In this document: piece by piece, positions 28,853-36,897 of the stretch
How the letters are laid out: each line of letters starts with the position of its first letter
How positions within the stretch are numbered: position 1 is the first letter of the stretch
From: an uncultured Pelagibacteraceae bacterium
GTDB taxonomy: Bacteria; Pseudomonadota; Alphaproteobacteria; Pelagibacterales; Pelagibacteraceae
NCBI GenBank assembly: GCA_902631265.1
Contig: CACOXX010000002.1
Coordinates: forward strand, 18,963 to 82,962
DNA: 64,000 nucleotides
Reading direction: 5' to 3'
The notes under the pieces: generated by a model
Seen by the model: only the letters and a program-made list of their open reading frames with translations
Told to the model about the DNA's origin: nothing
The model's database searches: none
Program-made: the position numbers and the translations under genes

Positions 28853-29464
28853 TTATTTTTTTCTTTTATAGTTTTTTACTTCAGTTTGCTTTGCCCTTGT
28901 AAGTGCTAAAGAACCACTTTTAACATTTTGAGTTATTACAGAACTAGCACCAACAATCGCTTTTTTTCCAATTTTAACTGGGGCAACTAATGAGGTGTTT
29001 GATCCTATAAAGGCACCATCTTCAATTATTGTTTTACTTTTTTTAACTCCATCGTAATTGCAAGTAATTGTACCTGCACCTATATTAGATTTTTTTCCTA
29101 TTGTTGCATCACCAATATAAGCAAGGTGATTTGCTTTTGAATTCTTTTTTAATCGAGATTTTTTAATTTCAACAAAGTTACCGACTTTTGAACCTTCTTC
29201 CAAAATAGTTCCAGGTCTTAAACGTGCGTATGGACCAATTGAAACATTATTATCAACACTTACACCTTCAAGGTGAGAAAAAGCTAATATCTTAACATTG
29301 TTTTTGATTTTTACCTTCGATCCAAAAACAACGAATGGTTCGATTGTTACGTTTTTTCCAATTTTAGTATCATTTGAAAAAAAAACAGTCTCAGGTGCAG
29401 TCATTTTCACACCCTGATTTAAAAATTTTTTTCTAAATTTATTTTGAATATCAGTTTGTTTCAT
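28853..29464 (-). CDS. glmU: GlmU acetyltransferase half (left-handed beta-helix) without the uridylyltransferase domain
   Basis: The 203-residue protein aligns only with the C-terminal part of GlmU, the glucosamine-1-phosphate acetyltransferase: [79 protein letters not shown] and [17 protein letters not shown]. The N-terminal nucleotidyltransferase domain (with its LAAGxGTRM motif) is absent and cannot lie upstream, since gph diverges there. The start falls in the interdomain linker. It probably acts with a separately encoded uridylyltransferase. Confidence 0.88.
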   Translation of the reverse strand: MKQTDIQNKFRKKFLNQGVKMTAPETVFFSNDTKIGKNVTIEPFVVFGSKVKIKNNVKILAFSHLEGVSVDNNVSIGPYARLRPGTILEEGSKVGNFVEIKKSRLKKNSKANHLAYIGDATIGKKSNIGAGTITCNYDGVKKSKTIIEDGAFIGSNTSLVAPVKIGKKAIVGASSVITQNVKSGSLALTRAKQTEVKNYKRKK

Positions 29465-29534
29465 TGATTTTTTCTTATAGATAAGTATTTATGATAAAGA
29501 ATTCACAAAATATTTCTTAATAATACTTTTTAAA

Positions 29535-30224
29535 ATGAGTCAAAAATTCACAGTTTTAGTAGATTTAGATGGAACCATAGTAGATACAGCTCCAGATCTA
29601 ATGAATGCACACAATTATGTAATGAAAAAGTTTGGTTACAAAACAAAGACAACAGAAGAAATTAGAAACCTTGTTGGTAAAGGTGCTGGCGCTTTGATTG
29701 GAAGATCTATTTGGGGAACAGCCAAAAAAGAGTTTGGAAAAATATCAGATAAAAAAATTAAAGATGAAATGGTAAAAGATTTTATAGATTATTATGGAAA
29801 GAATATTGTCAACGAAAGTAAAATTATTGATGGTGTTTTAGAATTTTTAAGGTGGTCTAAACAAAACAGTATTTCTTTAGCAGTTTGCACTAATAAACAA
29901 GAGCATTTGGCAATTGATTTGTTAAAAAAAATAAAAATTTTTGATTATTTTGAATATGTTGCTGGTAGTAATACTTTTGATTATTGCAAACCTGATCCTA
30001 GACATTTAACTTCTGTGATTGAAATTCTTCAAGGGGATGTAAAAAAATCTTTAATGATTGGTGATAGTGAAACAGATTCTGCTGCAGCTAACTCTGCAAA
30101 CTTACCATTTATATTGCTCGAGGACGGATATACTGATAAAAAAGTAAATGAAATACCTCATGATCACTTGGTAACAAACTTTCAGGGTATTGAGAAAATA
30201 GTTTCAAAATATTTGAATACTTAA
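29535..30224 (+). CDS. gph: HAD-family phosphatase, phosphoglycolate phosphatase-like
   Basis: The 229-residue HAD hydrolase has motif I DLDGTIVDT (Asp10/Asp12), a helical cap, the threonine motif (AVCTNKQEHLA), and the final acidic motif MIGDSETDSAAANSANLP. Closest by pattern to Gph, which removes phosphate from 2-phosphoglycolate. It lies 34 bases before prpD in the same direction, so it may be read through into the methylcitrate genes. Substrate is inferred. Confidence 0.78.
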   Translation: MSQKFTVLVDLDGTIVDTAPDLMNAHNYVMKKFGYKTKTTEEIRNLVGKGAGALIGRSIWGTAKKEFGKISDKKIKDEMVKDFIDYYGKNIVNESKIIDGVLEFLRWSKQNSISLAVCTNKQEHLAIDLLKKIKIFDYFEYVAGSNTFDYCKPDPRHLTSVIEILQGDVKKSLMIGDSETDSAAANSANLPFILLEDGYTDKKVNEIPHDHLVTNFQGIEKIVSKYLNT

Positions 30225-30258
30225 AATAAATGAAGTACTAAACTCAAAAAGGAATAAA

Positions 30259-31761
30259 TTGAAAATACATAAAGTAAAAGTTTTCGCATCAAAAGATAAA
30301 CTAAGTAAAAGAAATCAACTTGCATGGAAAATTGCAGAAATTGCAAGTGACAATGCTAAACTAAATAAAGACTCAGTTGATATGGTGATAAACAGGATGA
30401 TTGATAATGCATCTGTTGCTATCGCTTCATTAAACAGAAAAGCTGTAATTACCTCAAGAGAAATGGCAATGAAACATCCAAGATCTAATGGTGCTACTTT
30501 ATTTGGAATTAACTCAAAAAAGAAATTTGACTGTGAGTGGGCTGCTTGGTCCAATGGAACTGCTGTAAGAGAATTAGATTTTCATGATACTTTTTTAGCA
30601 GCAGACTATAGTCATCCAGGAGATAACATTCCTGCATTAATGGCTGTTGCGCAACAAAAGAAAGTCTCTGGTTTAAATCTTATTAAAGGGATTATTACTG
30701 CATATGAGGTACAAGTAAATCTTGTAAAAGGTATCTGTCTTCATAAACATAAAGTAGATCATATCGCTCACTTAGGTCCAAGTGTTGCTGCAGGTTTAGG
30801 AACAATGCTAAACCTTAAAACTGAAACAATATATCAAGCTGTTCAACAAGCATTGCATGTAACTGTCTCAACAAGACAATCTAGAAAAGGAGAAATTTCT
30901 AGTTGGAAAGCTTTTGCTCCTGCGCATGCTGGAAAACTCGGTATAGAAGCTGTCGATAGAGCAATGAGAGGTGAAGGAGCACCAAGCCCAATTTATGAAG
31001 GAGAAGACAGTGTTATTGCAAGAATATTGGATGGAAAAAAAGCATTATATAAAGTTCCTCTTCCAAAAAAAAATCAGGAAAAAAAAGCTATTCTTGAAAC
31101 TTACACAAAAGAATATTCAGCAGAATATCAAGCGCAAGCGCTTATAGACCTTGCAAAAAAATTAAATAGAAAAATAGACAACTTAAATGAAATTAAAAAA
31201 ATAGATATATATACAAGTCATCATACTCATTATGTAATTGGAACAGGAGCAAACGATCCACAAAAAATGGATCCTAATGCAAGTAGAGAAACTTTAGATC
31301 ACTCAATAATGTATATATTTGCTGTTGCTTTAGAAGATGCTGATTGGCACCACGTAAAATCATATAGCAAATCAAGATCAAGAAAGAAAAGTACTATAAA
31401 GATATGGAGATCTATTAAAACGCATGAGGATAAAAAATGGACGAAACGTTATCATGATCCAAACCCAAAAAATAAGGCTTTTGGGGCTAAAGTTATAGTC
31501 TCATTAAAAAATAATAAAAAAATTGTTGAAGAGCAAGGTGTAGCAGATGCTCATCCTTATGGTTTAAGGCCATTTAAAAGGGCTAATTATATTAAAAAGT
31601 TTTTAACCCTTACAAAAGATATTATACCCAAAAGAGAGTCAGATAGATTTCTTAGAGATATTCAAAACTTAAGAAAGTTAAAGTCAAATCAGTTACACAA
31701 ATTAAATATTGAAATTAATAGTAGAAATATTAAAAAAAATAAAAAAATCGGTATTTTTTAA
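30259..31761 (+). CDS. prpD: 2-methylcitrate dehydratase
   Basis: Dehydrates 2-methylcitrate to 2-methyl-cis-aconitate in propionyl-CoA breakdown, without an iron-sulfur cluster. The 500-residue protein starts from TTG at 30259, supported by AAAAAGGA about 7 bases upstream. MmgE/PrpD blocks are NGTAVRELDFHDTFLAADYSHPGDNIPAL and QSRKGEISSWKAFAPAHAGKLGIEAVDRAMRGEGAPSPIYEGEDS. It overlaps prpB by one base. Neither acnD nor prpF is present, as expected when PrpD does this step. Confidence 0.93.
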   Translation: MKIHKVKVFASKDKLSKRNQLAWKIAEIASDNAKLNKDSVDMVINRMIDNASVAIASLNRKAVITSREMAMKHPRSNGATLFGINSKKKFDCEWAAWSNGTAVRELDFHDTFLAADYSHPGDNIPALMAVAQQKKVSGLNLIKGIITAYEVQVNLVKGICLHKHKVDHIAHLGPSVAAGLGTMLNLKTETIYQAVQQALHVTVSTRQSRKGEISSWKAFAPAHAGKLGIEAVDRAMRGEGAPSPIYEGEDSVIARILDGKKALYKVPLPKKNQEKKAILETYTKEYSAEYQAQALIDLAKKLNRKIDNLNEIKKIDIYTSHHTHYVIGTGANDPQKMDPNASRETLDHSIMYIFAVALEDADWHHVKSYSKSRSRKKSTIKIWRSIKTHEDKKWTKRYHDPNPKNKAFGAKVIVSLKNNKKIVEEQGVADAHPYGLRPFKRANYIKKFLTLTKDIIPKRESDRFLRDIQNLRKLKSNQLHKLNIEINSRNIKKNKKIGIF

Positions 31762-32657
31762 TGCACTTTATTAAAAAAAAAATAAAAGAAAAAAGAAAAG
31801 ATTTTGTTGATAAATTAAAAAGTGGAAAAATTTTAAGAGTTCCTGGTGCATATAACCCTTTGACTGCTAAAGTGATTGAAGAAATTGGCTATGATGCTGT
31901 TTATGTTTCGGGAGGTGTTATGTCTAATGACCTTGGTTACCCAGATATAGGCCTTACCACACTTGAAGATGTAAGCAATAGATCAAAACAAATAGCAAGA
32001 GTTACAAACTTACCTACGATTGTAGATATTGATACGGGTTTTAAGTCTTGCAAAAAAACAGTTCAAACCTTCGAAAAATTTGGTGTGACAGCGGTACATA
32101 TAGAAGACCAAGTTGAGAGAAAAAGATGTGGCCACCTTGATAACAAAGAGCTTATTTCAGTTAAAAAAATGGTAAAAAAGATTGAAGAGTGTATAAAAGC
32201 TAGAAAGGACAAAAATTTTAAGATAATTGCCAGATCTGACGCAAAAAGTGTAGAGGGAATTGATAAAATGATTGATAGATGTAAAGCATATATCGACGCA
32301 GGGGCTGAAATAGTTTTTCCTGAAGCTTTAAAAGATAAAGTTGAATTTGAAAAAGTTAGGAAAAGTTTAAGTTCTTATTTACTTGCAAACATGACAGAAT
32401 TTGGAAAATCAGATCTTTTAGATTATAAAGAGTTGGAAAATTTGGGCTATAATATCGTTATTTATCCCGTTACAACTCAAAGATTGGCAATGAAAAGTGT
32501 GGAGGAAGGTTTGAAAAAAATTTTTGAAGAAGGGCATCAAAAAAACCTTATTGATAAAATGCAAACTAGAAGTAGATTGTATGACTTGGTAGATTATGAA
32601 AAATACAATGCTCTCGATAAAAAGATATATAATTTTAGCACGGATGGACACGATTAA
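31761..32657 (+). CDS. prpB: 2-methylisocitrate lyase
   Basis: Cleaves 2-methylisocitrate to pyruvate and succinate. The 298-residue isocitrate-lyase superfamily protein has YVSGGVMSNDLGYPDIGLTTLEDV, the Mg-binding VDIDTGF, and the catalytic loop EDQVERKRCGHLDNKELI, where RCGH matches the family KRCGH. One-base overlaps with prpD and prpC fix the operon order prpD-prpB-prpC. Confidence 0.93.
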   Translation: MHFIKKKIKEKRKDFVDKLKSGKILRVPGAYNPLTAKVIEEIGYDAVYVSGGVMSNDLGYPDIGLTTLEDVSNRSKQIARVTNLPTIVDIDTGFKSCKKTVQTFEKFGVTAVHIEDQVERKRCGHLDNKELISVKKMVKKIEECIKARKDKNFKIIARSDAKSVEGIDKMIDRCKAYIDAGAEIVFPEALKDKVEFEKVRKSLSSYLLANMTEFGKSDLLDYKELENLGYNIVIYPVTTQRLAMKSVEEGLKKIFEEGHQKNLIDKMQTRSRLYDLVDYEKYNALDKKIYNFSTDGHD

Positions 32658-33781
32658 TGACCGACGATATTAAAAAAGGATTACTTGGAATTGTAGTTGA
32701 TGAAACTGAAGTTTCAAAGGTGATGCCAGAAATAAATTCTCTTACTTATAGAGGATATGCTGCGCAAGATCTTTGTGCAAAATGTAAGTTTGAAGAAGTT
32801 GCGTATCTTATTTTAAATGGAGAGCTACCTTCTGAAAAACAATTAAAAAATTTTGAAAAAGTTGAGAGAAAAGAGCGAAACCTATCAAAGACATTATTAG
32901 AAAGTATTAAGAATTTTCCGAAAAAATCGCATCCTATGGATGTAGCTAGAACAGCAGTAAGTATAATGGGGCTAGAAGATAAAGAGACAAAAGATAATTC
33001 TCCAGAAGCAAACTTGAGAAAGGTGATGCGAATTTTTGCAAAAACACCTGTTGCTTTAGCAGCCTTCTATAGAATTAGAAAAGGAAAGAAAATTATTAAA
33101 CCAAAAAGTAATTTGTCTTTCTCGGAAAACTTTTTTTATATGTGTTTTGGAAAAGTTCCTGAAAAAGAAATTGTAAAGGCTTTTGATGTATCTCTTATAT
33201 TATATGCTGAACATAGTTTTAATGTTTCTACGTTTACTGCAAGAACGATCACAAGCAGCTTGTCAGATATTCATGGTGCAATTACTGGTGCTATTGCAAG
33301 TTTAAAAGGACCATTGCATGGTGGTGCAAATGAAGAAGTAATGCATATGATGAATAAAATTAAAAAACCTGAAAACGCATTGAATTGGATTAACAATGCT
33401 TTAGATCAAAAAGCTGTTGTCATGGGTTTCGGTCATAGAGTTTATAAAAGTGGTGACTCAAGAGTGCCTACCATGAGAGAATATTTTTCAAAAGTTGCAA
33501 AAGTTAAAAAAGATAAAAAGTTTGAAAAAATTTATGACATTGTTGAAAAGGTAATGATTGAAAGAAAAAATATTCATCCAAACGTAGATTATCCTACTGG
33601 ACCTACTTATCACTTAATGGGATTTGATACAGACTTCTTTACGCCAATTTTTGTAATCTCTAGAATAACTGGATGGTCTGCACACATTCTCGAACAGCAT
33701 GCAGCAAATAAATTGATAAGACCATTAGCTAGCTACAAGGGTAGCAGCTATCGAAAAGTTGTTCCACTTAATCAAAGATAA
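32657..33781 (+). CDS. prpC: 2-methylcitrate synthase
   Basis: Condenses propionyl-CoA with oxaloacetate. The 374-residue citrate-synthase-fold protein is shorter than hexameric GltA and has PrpC-like sequence: INSLTYRGYAAQDLCAKCKFEEVAYLIL, AEHSFNVSTFTARTI with a catalytic His, GPLHGGANEEVMHMM, and MGFGHRVYKSGDSRVP. Its place after prpDB supports PrpC rather than a second citrate synthase. No prpE or PrpR-type regulator adjoins. Confidence 0.9.
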   Translation: MTDDIKKGLLGIVVDETEVSKVMPEINSLTYRGYAAQDLCAKCKFEEVAYLILNGELPSEKQLKNFEKVERKERNLSKTLLESIKNFPKKSHPMDVARTAVSIMGLEDKETKDNSPEANLRKVMRIFAKTPVALAAFYRIRKGKKIIKPKSNLSFSENFFYMCFGKVPEKEIVKAFDVSLILYAEHSFNVSTFTARTITSSLSDIHGAITGAIASLKGPLHGGANEEVMHMMNKIKKPENALNWINNALDQKAVVMGFGHRVYKSGDSRVPTMREYFSKVAKVKKDKKFEKIYDIVEKVMIERKNIHPNVDYPTGPTYHLMGFDTDFFTPIFVISRITGWSAHILEQHAANKLIRPLASYKGSSYRKVVPLNQR

Positions 33782-33803
33782 CTTAATTAAATTATTACTT
33801 AGA

Positions 33804-34814
33804 TTACGAAAAGGCTTCTGTCCAATTACCTTGTGTAGATGCTTTTGAATACTCTGTTGCCCTTCCTTCAAAGAAGTTCATGTGCTCAACAGCATTCAAC
33901 ATAGTATCAAGCCAAGTTAGAGGATTTTTTTCTACATCATAAATTGGCTCAAGACCTAACTGAACTAATCTTCTGTTTCCAATAAATCTAATATAGTCCT
34001 TAACCTCTTGAGCTGTAAGACCTTTCATTGGCCCCATTTCAAAAGCTAAATCAATAAATGCATCTTCATGCTCTACAATTGTTCTACATGCATCATAAAT
34101 TTCTTTTTTAAGTTTCGGTGTCCAGATTTCAGGATTTTCTTTTATAAACTCTTTAAAAATTCTGATCATTGAATTACAGTGAAGAGTTTCATCTCTTACT
34201 GACCACGTAACTATCTGTCCCATGCCCTTAAGTTTATTGTGTCTTGGGAAGTTTAACAAAATTGCAAAACTTGCAAATAATTGTAATCCTTCTGTAAAAG
34301 CACTAAATACAGCAACAGTTTTTGCAATGTCTTCTTTCGAATTTACATTAAAACCTTGCATGTAATCGTACTTATCTTTCATTTCTTTATACTTCATGAA
34401 AGCTGAATACTCAGACTCGGGCATTCCTATTGTATCTAATAAATGTGAGTAAGCAGCTACGTGAACTGTTTCCATTGCAGCAAAAGCTGTCATCATCATT
34501 AAAACTTCTGTTGGTTTAAATACTGTTGTGTAGTGTCTTAAATAACAGTTATTAACTTCAACATCTGCTTGAGTAAAAAATCTAAAAATTTGTGTTACTA
34601 AATTTTTTTCTGGTTCTGATAAGTTTTTTTGCCAATCTCTAACATCATCTCCTAATGGCACCTCTTCTGGTAACCAATGTATTCTTTGTTGTGTTAGCCA
34701 GGCATCATAACACCATGGATATCTAAATGGTTTATAAACAGGATTTTCTACTAATAATCCCATTTTTTTTGGTTGAATGATTTTTCCTTTTTCCTCTTTT
34801 TTTACTACTGACAT
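33804..34814 (-). CDS. nrdB: class I ribonucleotide reductase, beta subunit
   Basis: Houses the dimetal-tyrosyl radical cofactor. The ORF track starts at a GTG (34823); the ATG at 34814 has GAGGAG 8 bases upstream and gives 336 residues. With this start the metal ligands and radical site read D84, E115, H118, E175, E209, H212 and Tyr122, a complete set, so it is a normal radical-bearing class I beta subunit rather than a ligand-poor variant. It overlaps the nrdA stop, indicating coupling. Confidence 0.94.
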   Translation of the reverse strand: MSVVKKEEKGKIIQPKKMGLLVENPVYKPFRYPWCYDAWLTQQRIHWLPEEVPLGDDVRDWQKNLSEPEKNLVTQIFRFFTQADVEVNNCYLRHYTTVFKPTEVLMMMTAFAAMETVHVAAYSHLLDTIGMPESEYSAFMKYKEMKDKYDYMQGFNVNSKEDIAKTVAVFSAFTEGLQLFASFAILLNFPRHNKLKGMGQIVTWSVRDETLHCNSMIRIFKEFIKENPEIWTPKLKKEIYDACRTIVEHEDAFIDLAFEMGPMKGLTAQEVKDYIRFIGNRRLVQLGLEPIYDVEKNPLTWLDTMLNAVEHMNFFEGRATEYSKASTQGNWTEAFS

Positions 34815-36742
34815 GATAGACACTCCTCGTATTTGTTTTCGTCGTTTTCTTGTTGTTTTGATTTATAAACATTCGCAGTAATGTCAGTTGATTTTGCATC
34901 ATTAACATTTTCTGCTCTTTGTATTGATTTAGACCTGCAATAATAAAGACTCTTCAATCCTTTTTTCCAAGCTTGGAAATGAATTTGATGAAGATCTCTT
35001 TTATGAACATCTGCAGGTAAAAATAAGTTAATAGATTGTGCTTGTGAGATATGTGGAGTTCTATCTGCACTTAAATCAACAAGCCATCTTTGATCTAATT
35101 CAAAAGCTGTTTTGAAAACATCTTTTTCTTCTTGAGTTAAAAAATCTAAATGTGATACAGATCCTTGATTAGTCGTGATCGTCGACCATGTTTCATCCGT
35201 ATCCTTTCCATGTTTTTCTAATAATTTTCTTAAGTATTTATTTCTAACATTGAAAGATCCTGAAAGAGTTTTGTGGGTATAGCTATTTGCTGCAATTGGC
35301 TCAACTCCTGGGGAAGTTCCACCACAAATAATCGAAATAGAAGCTGTTGGAGCAATTGCAGTTTTATTTGAAAATCTCTCTTTAAAACCGTATTCCGCTG
35401 CATCAGGACATGCTCCTCTTTCTTCAGCTAAATCTTTTGATGATTTGTCAACTTTCTTTTGAATATTTTCAAAAATCTTTTTGTTCCAAACTTTGCTCAT
35501 TACCGACTCAAGAGGTATCATTTTTTTCTGATAATATGAGTGAAGTCCCATAACACCTAAACCAACACTTCTTTCTTTTGCTGCTGAGTATGTTGCATCA
35601 CTAAATTCTTCTGGTGCATTGTTAATAAAGTCAGTCAAGACATTGTCTAAAAATCTCATCACATCATCTATAAAACTTTCATCATCTTTCCACTCATCAT
35701 ATTTTTCGATATTTAATGAAGACAAACAACAAACAGCAGTTCTGTCTCTACCCTCTTTATCAATACCTGTTGGAAGAGTAATCTCACTACATAAGTTAGA
35801 TGTTTTGACTGTTAAGCCGGCTAACTTATGATGTTGAGGTATTTGTCTATTAACTGTATCAATAAAAATTATGTAAGGCTCACCTGTTTCAACTCTTGCA
35901 GTTAATAATCTGATCCATAAATTTCTCGCTGAAACAGTTGATTGTACAGATCCATTTTTTGGACTCTTAAGTGCCCATTGTTCATCAAGTTCAACTGCTC
36001 TCATGAAAGCATCTGAAACAAGAACACCATGATGCAGATTAAGAGCTTTTCTATTTGGATCTCCACCTGTAGGTCTTCTCATTTCAATAAATTCTTCAAT
36101 CTCTGGATGGTCAATAGGTAAATAACAAGCAGCAGATCCTCTTCTTAAAGAACCTTGACTAATTGCCATTGTTAAAGAGTCCATAACTTTTATAAAAGGA
36201 ATTATTCCAGAAGTTTTTCCAACTCTTCCAATTTTTTCACCAATAGATCTTAGATTGCCCCAGTAACTTCCAATACCGCCACCTCTTGCAGCTAACCAAA
36301 CATTTTCACTCCAGAGACCCAAGATACCATTTAAACTATCACTCGCTTCATTTAAGAAACATGATATTGGTAAACCTCTTGTAGTTCCTCCATTAGACAG
36401 AACTGGTGTTGCAGGCATGAACCAAAGATTACTAATATAATTGTACAGTCTTTGTGCGTGTAAATTATCATCGGCATAATGACTTGCTACTCTTGCAAAC
36501 AAGTCTTGGAAAGACTCGTTCTCTCCTAAATATCTGTCGCTAAGTGTTGCTTTTCCGAAATCTGTTAGATTTTCATCTCTACTTCTATCAATCTTTATTG
36601 TGATACCTCTAGAGTTTTGAAATAGCTCTGTGTTGTTGTTTAAAGAGAATAAATCTGGACCTTTTGTCTTAGTCTTCTGATCAACCTGAGGTTTAAATTC
36701 AGAGACAGCTTTCTTTATTGCCTGAGACAAGACTTTGTTCAT
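34805..36742 (-). CDS. nrdA: class I ribonucleotide reductase, alpha subunit lacking an ATP-cone
   Basis: Reduces ribonucleotides to deoxyribonucleotides. The 645-residue protein shows C128 (PISCFL) and C338/339 (AVCCLSSLN) for the active-site disulfide, C318 with E320 (SNLCSEI) for the thiyl radical and base, and a C-terminal CLSC pair (641, 644) for reactivation by thioredoxin or glutaredoxin. The N-terminus enters the catalytic core by about residue 55, with no ATP-cone like that of the roughly 760-residue E. coli protein. Paired NrdR boxes lie upstream. Confidence 0.94.
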   Translation of the reverse strand: MNKVLSQAIKKAVSEFKPQVDQKTKTKGPDLFSLNNNTELFQNSRGITIKIDRSRDENLTDFGKATLSDRYLGENESFQDLFARVASHYADDNLHAQRLYNYISNLWFMPATPVLSNGGTTRGLPISCFLNEASDSLNGILGLWSENVWLAARGGGIGSYWGNLRSIGEKIGRVGKTSGIIPFIKVMDSLTMAISQGSLRRGSAACYLPIDHPEIEEFIEMRRPTGGDPNRKALNLHHGVLVSDAFMRAVELDEQWALKSPKNGSVQSTVSARNLWIRLLTARVETGEPYIIFIDTVNRQIPQHHKLAGLTVKTSNLCSEITLPTGIDKEGRDRTAVCCLSSLNIEKYDEWKDDESFIDDVMRFLDNVLTDFINNAPEEFSDATYSAAKERSVGLGVMGLHSYYQKKMIPLESVMSKVWNKKIFENIQKKVDKSSKDLAEERGACPDAAEYGFKERFSNKTAIAPTASISIICGGTSPGVEPIAANSYTHKTLSGSFNVRNKYLRKLLEKHGKDTDETWSTITTNQGSVSHLDFLTQEEKDVFKTAFELDQRWLVDLSADRTPHISQAQSINLFLPADVHKRDLHQIHFQAWKKGLKSLYYCRSKSIQRAENVNDAKSTDITANVYKSKQQENDENKYEECLSCQ

Positions 36743-36776
36743 TATACTCCCTTTTTAACACTATTTATTAGTAAAA

Positions 36777-36792
36777 CAACTATATGTTGTGT
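36777..36792 (-). promoter_or_regulatory. probable NrdR box, proximal
   Basis: caactatatgttgtgt matches the published NrdR consensus acaCwAtATaTwGtgt at 13 of 16 positions, including the central CwAtAT and TwGtgt half sites. It is 34 bases upstream of the nrdA ATG. NrdR is a repressor of ribonucleotide reductase genes that senses ATP/dATP through its own ATP-cone. The nrdR gene is not in this window. Confidence 0.7.
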
Positions 36793-36802
36793 GCAGATTT
36801 CT

Positions 36803-36830
36803 TAAATACACTATATAAATTAAAAATCAA
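36803..36830 (-). promoter_or_regulatory. possible nrdAB promoter
   Basis: On the reverse strand TTGATT and TATTTA are separated by 16 bases, resembling -35 and -10 elements. The distal NrdR box lies in the spacer and the proximal box just downstream, as expected for repression. In such AT-rich DNA chance matches are common. Confidence 0.35.
36808..36823 (-). promoter_or_regulatory. probable NrdR box, distal, half-conserved
   Basis: acactatataaattaa matches the first ten positions of the NrdR consensus perfectly and 12 of 16 overall. It begins 31 bases from the start of the proximal box, i.e. three helical turns, the spacing usual for paired NrdR boxes. The spacing is the strongest support, since the second half site is weak. 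Confidence 0.55.
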
Positions 36831-36897
36831 CAGAACATTTATAGAACATAAAAAAAATAGTTCAATAAAAAAATCAAAAAAATGTACATATATCAAC

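Noticed and set aside
33804-34814. NrdB as a metal-free or tyrosine-less class I variant
   Set aside because: All six metal ligands and Tyr122 are present.
36784-36897. N-terminal extension of the phosphohexomutase
   Set aside because: It would place coding sequence over the NrdR boxes and shows no family similarity; homology begins at the ATG at 36898.
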